Source of the DNA: Ministeria vibrans ATCC 50519
Taxonomy: Eukaryota > Opisthokonta > Filasterea
Length of the DNA: 64,000 bases
Direction of reading: 5' to 3'
Assembly (NCBI GenBank): GCA_943704425.1
Contig: CALSCP010001493.1
Location: 42,196-106,195 of the forward strand
The number at the start of each line of letters is the position of its first letter. Positions within the stretch are counted from its first letter, which is position 1. Positions 34,570-44,866 of this stretch are shown here, one piece after another. The position numbers and the translations under genes are program-made. Under the pieces are notes generated by a model. It was given only the letters and a program-made list of their open reading frames with translations. It was not told where the DNA came from and searched no databases.

Positions 34570-37500
34570 ATGCGCCTGACTTGTGTTGCTTTTCTACTTG
34601 CGGGTCTTGTTGCCTTGATCGGGGCGGATATTTGCGAACCAGTACAACATATTGATCATTGAAAATTTGTGTGTGTGTGGGTGTTTGACCTCTCTGTGTG
34701 TTGACGCTGTAGGAATCTCTCTTCTACGCCTTCACGCCGTGCGATCGGGACGACACACGATGGATGCTTACGGGGCACCGGCACAAGAACGCGACGTGCG
34801 CGACTCTCCCGGCGCGTCAAGTCCCGTGCACCATCGAGTGCGCGTCGGGCGAGTTCCTGCCCCTCGGCGGCATCCAATGCGCCAAGTGTCCGCGCGGGAC
34901 GTTTAGGTAAGCCTGTCGCAGTCAATGGGTTTGCCGCGCCATGGCACATCATCGTTTGCTTTAGCGAGGGAGGCGGCGAACAGTTTTCGACTTGGAAAGC
35001 ATTGCCAAAAATCTTTTCGACAGCGCACACTGGTGATTGTGGGAGGTGGACGACGAACGGGACGTTTGTCCAGAGCGCCGCACGGCCCGGGGGCTGCAAG
35101 TCTGTACTGACTCTTGATGTGTCGCTGAAAAAGTCGGGATTTGTCAAATTTCGCTATCTGGTCGACTACTCGTATGTCCCATCGTGGCTGTCCGACTCGG
35201 GCGAGCCCACTCGCTCGACGTTTGCTTACGTGACGATCAACGGGGACTCTTCGGTGAGCTGTCTTAGCGATGAATCGACGGGACAGCGGAAGGAGCTGAT
35301 GGGATCGACGAGTGTGCCGCTGACAAAGGAGATTGCCCTTGCTGCCGGGCACAATTCCGTCTCGTGGGTGTCGCAGGGGCGCTCTGAGTATGGCTGGCCT
35401 GCACCACTGCCTTTACGAGTTGTTTCGGTACAGGTGCAGGGCACAGACTACGCCGGCGACTGTTTCTTGTGTCCCAAAGGCACGTACAGCCGTGAGCTTG
35501 GCAGCACCGAGTGCTTCCCATGCGCACCCGGGCATTTTGCCAACACAACTGGCATGAGTGCGTGTCTTACGTGCGCTCACGGCTCAACGAGTCAGTCGGG
35601 TGCCTCGGAGTGTGTGGCCTTTGGCGTGTGCTCCGCCGCCGATACCCTCGTGACCTACTCGCCATGTACGACCCTAGGCACTTCGGGCCAGCTCCAGCGC
35701 ACCGTCAGTTGGCAGTGGAAGACCCTGTTGAGTTGCTACATTGATACAACTGTGTACGACAAGCCGGCAACGCGAACAGAAGCGTGTCCGCTGTGTCCGC
35801 CCGGCATGGAGTTGAGTGCGACTGCAGCCGCGGGTTGCTCTTACTGCCCCGTGGGCACCCATAGTCCTGGCGGAGTGCCTTGTATTCCGTGTCCGCCCCA
35901 TACGGCCGCACTGCGCGTTTATGATCTATCGCGCTGGCCGTCGCTGCCGCCGAATGCGCGCACCTGGTGCCAACACTTCTCTTACTATCGATGCAACGGA
36001 TGGATTCCCGGCACGGATGGACTCTCAAGCGGCATTGGTATCGACAGCACCGTCGAAGTGGTGCTGCAAGTGAACGCCTCGATTGCAGTCAATGACAATG
36101 GTGACAGGGGTGGTTTGGTCCAGGTGAACATTTCTTCGATTGTGTGTGCGGGAGTGTGTCAATTGAGTGTGGTTGCGAGCGAACTACTTTCTGCTCCGTC
36201 CGACCAGGCACGATCGCTGTCAATTGGCTCGCACAGTGGCGCTCTGTCCGAGCCACTTGTGCTGGAGGGATCTCTGCCAACGGGCGAATGGTCATTGCAA
36301 GTGGTCTTTTCTAAAATAAACGCAGCGTACGACTCGTGGGACGACGAAGAGATTGTCGACACCAACGACAACTGGGTCGACTACGACGACGAGTACGACG
36401 AGTACAATGGCCGGCGGCGGCGCTATGCCGACCCTTCTCTGGACCATGCCGTGATCTCCGCCATATTTGTTGGTGACACTACCGATGTACGTGTCGAGAC
36501 TAGACTAAGTGATAGAGGGAGAGAGAGAGGGAGAGGGAATCCAAAGTGTGACTGATGAAATTCATCTCTTTTTATATTGCAGGGGGGCGCCGCACGATGC
36601 ACTGAGTGTCCGCTGGGCACATATTCGTTGGCCAACTCTGTATCGGACCGGTGTTTTACGTGCGATGCGGGGAAGGTGTACAGTGAGCGTGCGCAGTCGT
36701 GTGTGCTGTGCCCCGAGAACACGTACAAGCCGGAAGACGAGGCGACGCTGATCGAGTGCCGAGCGTGCGGTGCGGGTCTGAGTGCCGATCGAGGGGCAAC
36801 CAAGTGCATCAGCAGTTGTGTGGTTGACATTGCGAGTGCAGACGGGCCGACGAGTCAAATTGATTTGACCCAGCTCGACGCTTCTCCCGTGCTCTTCGAT
36901 GGGCCATTGCAATTTACCGAGACGGGTGTTCCATACAACTTGCGCTATGCGCTCCGGCTGTGCCACGAGCCGACAGGAAACAACGAGACATGTCATGATG
37001 TGACTACAGGGCGGACTGCAGGCGATGCACACATGTGCACAGTGCGCATGGAGACAACGCATGCTGGTCGCACTGGTAGTGTCGTCGTGGCGCGTGATCC
37101 CATGAGCTTGGGCGACCGACTCGACTCGCTCACCGTCGCTCAAGACTCACACACTAATCGGACTGCACTTACCTTCCACTATGTCCACGGATCCGTTTCA
37201 ATTGCCTGTCCCTCACGCTTTTCCTCCATTGTCACGCTTTTTTGCGCACTTGACGAGGGAACAGGTAGTCAAAGTTATTGAGCGAGTTTTTGAATCGTAT
37301 ATAAAACCATTTTCTTGATTGATGGGTAGGGACGCCCGAGTTGGTTTCCGCGACACCATGTACGCGTGTATTTGAATGGTACACGGCCAGTGCATGTCGC
37401 TCGTGCACTTGGGAAGACTACACCAATGTCACTTCCGGTATTGAAGAGGATGATTGTTCGTAGTGAGTGAGTGAGTGAGTGAGTGAGTGAGTGAGTGAGT

Positions 37501-38199
37501 GTGTGTCTGTGTGTGCGTGTGTGCACATGAGCTTGGTGTAGTGTTGTGTGCTTGGTGTTTGTAGTGCTTAGTGGGTGTGTCGTGTGTGTTGTGCTTACCT
37601 GTCGATGTGTGTTTCTCTTTGCAGCGTGCATGAAAGGCGGGTTGAAGAAGGTTTCTTACGTGTGGAAGACATATCCACCGAAGTGTGCTGGAGGTGTACG
37701 ACTGCCTGCGCCGCACATGGTGACGTGTACATGGCTTGAGCAGAGTGTAGTTGACCTAAAGTGGGTTGGAGTGGGTGTTGCGGGCACTGTGCTAGTGCTT
37801 GTGGTGGTCATCGTGGCGTTGTGGCGGCGCAATCGCAATCTCGAGTACAAGTACACGCGACTCGAAGAGGACGCCAAGACGGGGCAGTTTCCGGCGGCCG
37901 AGACATGTGGTATGGGCAGCGGTAGTGATGACGAAGAGGAGGAGGAGGATGAAGCGGGAGTGGGGTTGAAGGGGCGCAAGCCGCTGAAGCAGAAGATTGC
38001 TCGAGGAATGCGCTCGCTTGGACGACGTCTCAAGGGCGGGAGCGGCGCAGGGGGAGCAGCATCTGCCAAAGCTGGTGACGGAACATGGGATTTGGATGGG
38101 TTTACCAGCGTATCTATGAGTGGAATGGGCAATGGGCAGGGTGAGGCAATAGCAATGGCGCCTTTGGACGATTCGGACGACGACGAAAGTCACTTGTAA
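34570..38199 (+). CDS. ELAPOR/EIG121-like type I receptor (MRH-type and Cys-rich modules)
   Basis: Six exons (34570-34641, 34713-34906, 34965-36486, 36583-37264, 37330-37455, 37625-38199) give 1056 residues, near the ~1000 of animal ELAPOR1/2 (KIAA1324). A signal peptide (CVAFLLAGLVALIGA) precedes a Cys-rich ectodomain with GCVPCPPGTY-like modules (FLCPKGTYSRELGSTECFPC, CTECPLGTYS, CVLCPENTYK). A mannose-6-phosphate-receptor-homology-type region follows. Next are CRSCTWEDY, a segment KVSYVWKTYPPKCAGGVRLP, a transmembrane helix (VAGTVLVLVVVIVALW) and a tail starting NLEYKYTRLEEDAKTGQFPA, almost the same as the vertebrate NQKLEYKYSKL. An acidic linker DSWDDEEIVDTNDN is specific to this protein. 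In animals it sits in trans-Golgi and endo-lysosomes and affects autophagy. The donor of intron 5 (GTTCGT before a GAGT repeat) is the least certain junction. Confidence 0.88.
37464..37503 (+). repeat. (GAGT)n microsatellite in ELAPOR-like intron
   Basis: About ten copies of GTGA/GAGT immediately after the exon 5 donor, followed by GT-rich sequence. Confidence 0.9.
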
Positions 38200-38618
38200 A
38201 AAACGTTTTTTTTCTGTTTTTTTTGTTATAATTTATTATTAATGGATGTTGCTGGAGTGTACTGGCGCTTTGTCTGTCTGTATGTACTTGCTATTCAGAC
38301 TCACAGAGTGTGGATAAGGTTGACTGATCGACGATTGTAATTGACGTGATCAGGATTAAAAATTATTATTAGTATGAGTGAATGGATGTGGGTCTATTCA
38401 CTATTGGCTTCTTTAATCTTTATTCTTTCGGGACATTCTTGTCTAGAAGTTTACGGCGGAAGTATGGTGCTGCTTCTTTGAATATATTGTGATGATTCTC
38501 TACTTTTACTCTTATTAGTAATTTCAATTATCTAATAATAATAATAAAATTATTAATAATAATTCAGTTTTCAGACTTTTCACAATTCACAGTTCACACA
38601 CATTTTGTTCTTCTACCA
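38200..38618. other. Intergenic spacer with dispersed-repeat copy B
   Basis: AT-rich spacer between the ELAPOR-like gene and CCDC112, including a T tract just after the stop. It holds dispersed repeat copy B (38385-38480) and a TAATAATAAT stretch near 38535. No gene seen. Confidence 0.6.
38385..38480 (+). repeat. Dispersed intergenic repeat, copy B
   Basis: GGCTTCTTT, an insertion, then TTCTTTCGGGACATTCTTGTC, TAGAAGTTTACGGCGGAAG and TATGGTGCTGCT. The second half matches copy A and the first half matches copies A and C. Confidence 0.75.
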
Positions 38619-41397
38619 ATGTCGCGCAAGTCACCGTCCACCTCGAGACGAGCGCGTCCCAAGGTCGCCAACGACCCCTTTGCCGGCCTAGCGTTGTGCG
38701 GCAACGCCGTTGCTCTCGGCAACCGTCTCACTTCCGCCGTTGACCGTCCGTCTTCACCGCCAGCTGCTGCAGCTGTATCGTCACGTCCTCACATCACCCA
38801 GCAGCCTCCCGCACGCAATGTCGCTCAGGTACACAGTGATTCCTTTTCAGCGAAGAGTGAAAAAGCAATACTAATTAGCGCAGAATTTGAATTTCTCCCG
38901 ACCTCTGACCGAAAATGGCCCGTCAAAGAGCCTGCGCGAGACGCGGTCTCTTTTTGCATCGTCTGCTCGTACGAATCGATCGACTGCGAGTGCCGTCCCG
39001 TCGTCTCGCACTGCAGACCGAACGCGACTGTTTCCCTCCGTCGACTCGTCCCCTTCTGCGTCTCTCTCAGCGTCACTCGCGTCCCGTGCCGAATTCGAGG
39101 CGCTTGAGCAGGCACTTGCCAGTGGGAATAGTTTGAACAGAGAAGATGCCACAACGCCGCAGGGCCCCTTGTCGGAAGGAGGGCGACGGTCAGGCCAGCG
39201 TGCGACACCGCTGGCGTTGCTCGAGCAGGTCACTACGTCGCCTCAGTCCTTTGTGAGTGTGACTACGCCACCAGCAAGCACTGTGGGCATGTCTATCGGT
39301 TCGCTTGGTAGTTGGCTGTCGGACGGTGTCGACGGCGGCGATGCAAAAAGCCGGCCGTCAACATCGTCGAGTATGCGTGGCAGCCGTGGTGGAGGCAAGC
39401 GAGTGACGTACGCCGATGAAGTGCGCGTGTCGTACTCGAGCGATGTTGCAGCAGCGCCACGCTTACCTTGGTGGAGTGCAACAGAAGATGAAGAAGAAAA
39501 GGGTGACGAAAAAGAAGGAGAAGAGTGGAGTGATGGGAAGATGCGGGTGGAGGAATTTGAGGACGGTCCAGTGCGTGTGCAAAGTGTGTCGCCTGTGCCG
39601 GACACGCTTACGGACGACCCTGAGTTTGTGTACAATTCGGTACGCCATCTGATGGAGAGTGCAGTGGAAGCGGCGAGTGATGGCGAAGAAGAAGAAGAAG
39701 AAGAAGAAGAAGAAAAAGAAGAAGAAGAAAAAGAAGAAGAAGAAGGAGGAGAAGAAGAAGAAAAGCAAGAAAGCGCTTCAGATGTGGAAGTGGAGTCGAG
39801 CGCTCTTGCGAGTCCAACCCCGTCGACTGCGACTGCCGCTGTTGCTACTGCGCCCGCATCATCCTTGTCAAGTACTAATGTGGCTGCTTCGGCTCCGTTT
39901 GCGTCGGCGCAGGCGGCGGTGCGTCAAGGGCGACAGTTGGCGGCGCAGGTGGCGCAGGCCGAGCGGGGTGTAATGGCGACTCTGGCGGCACGCTCTCGCA
40001 CACGCACTGCACACAACGAACTTGCAGTGGTATGGACAGAAGTGAGAGCATTGAGGGACAAACTGGATCGAGAACGAGAGCGAGATGCAGCGCAGTTGGG
40101 ACGCGATTTGGAGGATTTGCGCAATGAAGTACGGTCGTTGCGGGAGATGCTGGAGGGAGGACAGGAGAACGAGCGGGTACTGGAGCGCACAATGACGGGC
40201 ATTGAACGGGGACTGCTGACGCTCAAGGGACGCAATAAGAGCGAATGTGATGCAGAAGCACGCGAAGAGGAGAAGCTCGAACGGGAGGTGGCACTCACCG
40301 AGCGACGTATTGAGCTGTGGGAACGCGAAAAAGAGAAGCGACGCGCTGACGATGGGAAGAGGCGCAGTCAGCTGGTGGTAGGCACAGGAGCGACTGTAAC
40401 AACAACGCACCAGGCTAAGTCGGTGATGGGAACGACCCGCGACTTGTTGCCTGAGGTGCTGGCCGTCGAAGAGTTTCTGACGCAGGGCCGGCGCTGGGGT
40501 GGCTGGGACGAAGCGGATCATTTGTACTTTGCAAGGCACTTTGAGCGATTCCCGGAACCGTCACAACGCGCACGGTTGCTTGAGCGAGTTCGCATGCGAC
40601 TGGCGACGCGGTCGGATACAGACATTGAGGAGCACTGTGACTGGTTTGTCGAGTTGCGACGACTCGAAGAGGCCAAACGCTATGCGATTCGGCAGTGGAA
40701 GACGGAGCGCGCGGCCGAAAAGGCGACACAAGCGGCGGCGCGCGAGGCGGAGGTGGCACGACGCGAGCACGACGCGAGCGCACAGAGCGGCAAGGAACGA
40801 CTGCGACGGGGCGCGCTTGATGCGGTTGAGGCGGAGGCGGAGCGACGGCGGAAGCGTCGGGAAGTGGAGGAGTGGAAGCGAGAACGAGAAAGGGTGGTAG
40901 CGCGCGAGGCGGCGGCGGAGCAGGCGCGACAGGCGCGGCATGCTCAGGATCAGGAGGCGGCACGACGACGACGGCGCGAGGAGGCCAAAGCAATGTTAGA
41001 GGAGCAGCAGGCGATGCGACAGGCACAGGCGGCAGTGGAACGAGTGGATGCACGAGAGAAGGCACGTGCTGAGGCTGAGCGACGGCGCGTGGCGGCACAG
41101 GAAATTGCACAACGACGCGAACGGGATCGTCTCGCGGAAAAGGCGCGTGCACGCGATAAGGAAGCACGCCAACGAGCAAAGGCAGAGCGACAGCAGCGGC
41201 AAGAGGAGCAGCGACGTGCATCAGTGCGAGTGGAGCGTTCTCAGGCGCGTGCGATGCAGGTGACTGCGGCTGTGCGTGCGCGGCAGGAGGGACGCGATGA
41301 GCATGAGCAATCAACGCGCACAGTGCAGCGCAACTACACTGCGCAGCGTAGTGTCCGAGATATTCCGCGTACAGCCACTCCCGCCTGGATGAAGTAG
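38619..41397 (+). CDS. CCDC112: CCDC112-like coiled-coil protein (centrosomal/ciliary type)
   Basis: Two exons (38619-38828 and 38884-41397) give 907 residues. The first 250 residues are Ser/Pro-rich, followed by an acidic run of about 40 Glu/Lys encoded by (GAA)n. The rest is coiled coil. A conserved block GGWDEADHLYFARHFERFPE followed by HCDWFVELRRLEEAKRYAIRQW matches the signature of CCDC112/CCDC148-type proteins (GGWDxxDHxxF ... HxxWYxxFxxLEExKKxxIxxW). The C terminus is an Arg/Glu/Ala-rich single helix ending TATPAWMK. CCDC112 localises to centriolar satellites in animal cells, so a cilium or centriole role is plausible if this organism is flagellated. Confidence 0.82.
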
Positions 41398-41493
41398 AAA
41401 CACAACGCCAACCAATCCAGTCCAATATTTATAGTGGTGTATTTATGATTACTTTCATAATAATGAACGTCTTATTATTATTATTGTGATATG

Positions 41494-41497
41494 ATAC

Positions 41498-41563
<66 letters not shown>

Positions 41564-41586
41564 ATTATTATTATTATTATTAATTC
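41494..41586. repeat. (TAA)n microsatellite between convergent genes
   Basis: About 90 bp of TAA/ATT triplets in the 205-bp spacer between the CCDC112 and TBC stops. Confidence 0.9.
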
Positions 41587-41602
41587 AAGTATTCCGGTGT
41601 GT

Positions 41603-43168
41603 TTACATAGTAAAAGGATCGGTGACGTTGACCCACGAGTCGTGTGATGCCACTGATACATTTGTCACACGGCCTTTCCCCTGCTTTCCCTTCTTCTTCT
41701 TGGCGTGCCCCTCATTCACTTTCTGTGACTCAGCAACGCGACCATCATCAGTACGTACACCAGCCGCATCTGCAGCACTCCCCTCAGGCTCAAACACACA
41801 TGCAGGCCCACCCTCCGAACGCAGCAGCGTCAGATGCTGTCTCCCGCGTGCCTCTCCCCCTACGCTCGTGTTGGGCTGCACCAGAGGCCACAGGTGTTCG
41901 GGACACCCGCGCGCTACTTTCCGGTACAGGCTCTCAGCAAGCTCCAGTGTTTTGTCCAGTGGAATGTGTCCTGAGAGGTCATTGGCCATCTACGTGTCAT
42001 GTCACAATACAACGTACAAAAAGAAATGAGCGAAGAAGGGCAAAATATTAAAATGGTCTGGGAAAGCCTCGAACCTTGAGAATATCTTCAAACTTAAGGT
42101 CGTTCTCGAGGATGTTCATGCGCTGGCTCTCAATGATTGCAGCGGCAAAGAACAGCTGGAAGTGTTCGGACAAGTAGCGCGTCCACAGAATCTAAAAAAA
42201 AACATATATTTTAATGGTGTCAGTGAATGAATGAGAATAACTAGCGTGTTTGTTGAGTACCTCCCATAATCGCATTGTCTCATCAAAGGTGAATTCACGC
42301 TTGAAATTGACGAGAAGCCATCGAAAGGCAAAGTAGAAATTGCTACTTCCATTGGACTCTGAAAAGAAAGAGCGAGGTGAGAAACAGAGGCACCAGGAAG
42401 TAACAGATAGTACCAAGATAAGCGTACAGACGTGGGTCAACAAACTTAATAAGATCACCCAAATCAGCCAATTGTTTCTGAATGCCAGCCTGCTCCAGTT
42501 CAAAATTGCCCAACTGTTTATAATTATAGGAGAGAGAGAGAGGAAGGGAGGGAGGGAGAAAGAACAAATAGGGAGAGAGGAAGGGAGGGAAGGAGAAAGA
42601 ACAAATAGAGAGAAAGGAAGGGAGGAAGAAAGAATAAATAGAGAGAAAGGAAGGGAGGCAGAAAGAACAAAGAGAGAGAAAGAACAAATACAGGAAAAGT
42701 TGGGAAAGCACACAAAGTGAAATGTGAGCAAAATGAGGATAAAATCAGTGCAGGGGGTACGTACCATCATGTCCATGCAGCCACTAAAGCACCAGAAAGC
42801 ATCCGCGTCGTCTTCCATTACATACAGAATCACTGCTAGAAGATCGCTCATTCCTTGAACATAACCTACAAAACAAAAACAAAACAAAGGTCTTGAGATT
42901 AATGGTTTGTGTACAACTGCAGCGTACCCAAGTCAAAGTTGTAAAAAGCATAGGTGAGAAGAATGTTGTGCAGGGAGCGCAGAGCGGGAGCATCGTCGCT
43001 GGCAAAGAAGGGCACGGCGCGGTCTGTGCGGTGCACGTCCTTCTCAATGCGGTGGCGGTAGTCGCGGAAGGTGCCGAAGCGCGCCTCCTGCCGCGGCGTA
43101 ATGCTCGTCCATTGCTGCTTGAGGGTTTCATACGCCAGTCTACACAGTCAACCAAACCACACGTTAAT

Positions 43169-43214
<46 letters not shown>

Positions 43215-44062
43215 TACATTTTTTGTGGTTTAGTTTTAGTATTTTGTACCGTTGTTCTTTGCGGTTCTCGCGGCGCTCCTCAAACGTCGCGTCGTATCTA
43301 TCGTAGTTGAGCAGCATCCGCCAAATCTCCTTGCGACACTGTGGCTCGATCCCACCTGCAAACACGGCACCCAGCAGCCCCGAAGGCGACACAACGCGTC
43401 CGTCGCTGTCCATAAAGTGTCGTAGGTGCTCCTGATCGACTGGCGCAGTGCGTTGCAGGTCTGCCACCGGCTCACACCCGTCTGACTGCACACCTCATAT
43501 GAAATTCTTATCATCTCTTCTTTTTTCCACTTACGCTGAGCACTTCAAATGTGCCAATGTTCGTTGCAGTCTGCTGGCGACAGTCGAGTACGCTACTCTG
43601 GCGTCCCGCGTACACGGGTGGACGGCCGCCCAGTCGCCGTTCGTCAATCACTCGCGCATCGGGTCGTGTTGTCGGTTTATCGTTCCCTGTAAGGCATCAG
43701 AGGTGTGTCGTTTCAGAGGTATCAAAGGAACACACCGGGGCTTCCTTGTTACCTGAAGTTTGAACATACTGAGTGATGCGCGAGAACTTCTCCAAGATGT
43801 TCCAGCCAGGTAAAGTCCACACTGCCTGGGTGGTCGACTCGAGTCCGCGTCCGTGTCGCAGCTCATGCAGCGTGTTCGCAAGACGGTCCTCGAGGTCTGC
43901 CACAAGGTAGGTGTCGGCGTCTTGGTCACTACGAGTCAGCAGAACGTACTCGCCGAGTTCTCTGAGTGCTGACGAAAGACCCCCTTCGTGGAAGTAGAGC
44001 GGCGGAAGTGTCACGCCGTTCTGCAGCACAATGGTCAGCCGCGGATGCCCCAGTGATGGTGC
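41603..44062 (-). CDS. TBC1D15/Gyp7-type Rab GTPase-activating protein, 5' end unresolved
   Basis: Nine phased exons (43753-44062, 43535-43686, 43250-43485, 42928-43139, 42765-42865, 42414-42513, 42261-42358, 42075-42191, 41603-41989) give 570 residues. The N-terminal part LTIVLQNGVTLPPLYFHEGG is the DUF3548/PH-like region of TBC1D15/17. The TBC domain follows: GGIEPQCRKEIWRMLLNYDRY, the arginine finger IEKDVHRTDR, the glutamine finger YVQGMSDLL, DADAFWCFSGCMDMM, FYFAFRWLLVNFKREFTF and LRLWEILWTRY-type. Arg and Gln fingers are both intact, so it should be an active RabGAP (Rab7 or Rab-like substrates in relatives). About 150 N-terminal residues are not found; exon 44511-44646 may or may not belong here. 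Confidence 0.88.
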
Positions 44063-44181
44063 CTACACACACACATATATATATTATATATATGCGGCAT
44101 TTGTTGAGTTCACGCTTGAGATTCAAAAAAATGGACGAGACGACAAGAACAAACATAAATAATAAGTCGACGGTCGAGTCC

Positions 44182-44183
44182 GA

Positions 44184-44223
<40 letters not shown>
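44182..44223. repeat. A tract (T tract in the minus-strand transcript)
   Basis: Forty or so consecutive A, probably inside the 5' intron of the TBC gene. Confidence 0.9.
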
Positions 44224-44224
<1 letters not shown>

Positions 44225-44510
44225 GCAAAGCAGATTCAATTGAAGAGCGTTTGCGTGCGCTTCAAGGTGCCGGAGAGATAGAACACAGCAACGGACATGG
44301 ACGGAGGGCAAACAGACGCGGTGCAGGCGCCTCTAACCCGCTGCAATCCACTCACTGAACTGCGGAATTTCGACCTGACGTGGACAAACGCAAACCATAT
44401 AATAATATAAAACACCAAAATTCGCTCTGCAAGACGAAGAAGAAAGCGATGTAGGGAAAGATGCAGAGGTGGGTGGCGCGGCGAGTGAGCCGGGCGGCAG
44501 GGCTGGCTAC

Positions 44511-44646
44511 CTTTCATGTTGTACTCGTACGAGACTGGCTCGTAGTAGAACTTCTTGTGGCAGCAGTAGTACCACAGGAAGACAAGCGCCACGCCGAACA
44601 CCAGCGAGAAGGTGATCGCGAGCGCCAGGTCTGACGGCGAGAGCAT
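44511..44646 (-). CDS. Transmembrane N-terminal exon of uncertain gene
   Basis: An ATG at 44646 opens MLSPSDLALAITFSLVFGVA followed by LVFLWYYCCHKKFYYEP, a clear single transmembrane helix with a cytosolic Cys/Lys/Tyr edge. A donor AAAG/GTAGCC ends the exon at 44511. It could be the first exon of the TBC gene, making a membrane-anchored RabGAP, or a separate small membrane protein ending within a downstream exon (44236-44380). Phases permit both. Confidence 0.4.
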
Positions 44647-44778
44647 GGCAATGTATCTGTAGTGAAATGATTGACAATTCACAAAATATTGACTTGTTTG
44701 CTGAGTTGCTTAATAATAAATTTTAACTAATAGTATCTGTTTCTAACAACCATTCTCTTCATGGGTGTATCATACGTG

Positions 44779-44840
44779 AGTCTATGGGCTTCTTTCGGGA
44801 CATTATTGTATACAGTGAAAGTATTGTGCTGCTCTTTGTT
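44779..44840 (+). repeat. Dispersed intergenic repeat, copy C
   Basis: GTGAGTCTATGGGCTTCTTT, CGGGACATTATTGTATACAG and AGTATTGTGCTGCTCTTT. The shortest copy, lacking the middle section of copies A and B. Confidence 0.75.
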
Positions 44841-44866
44841 TTGTATAACGTTCTTAATTTCAATTT

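Noticed and set aside
40415-41425. 336-codon minus-strand Pro/Ala/Val-rich frame
   Set aside because: Mirror of the Arg/Glu/Ala coiled coil of CCDC112; composition is an antisense artefact.
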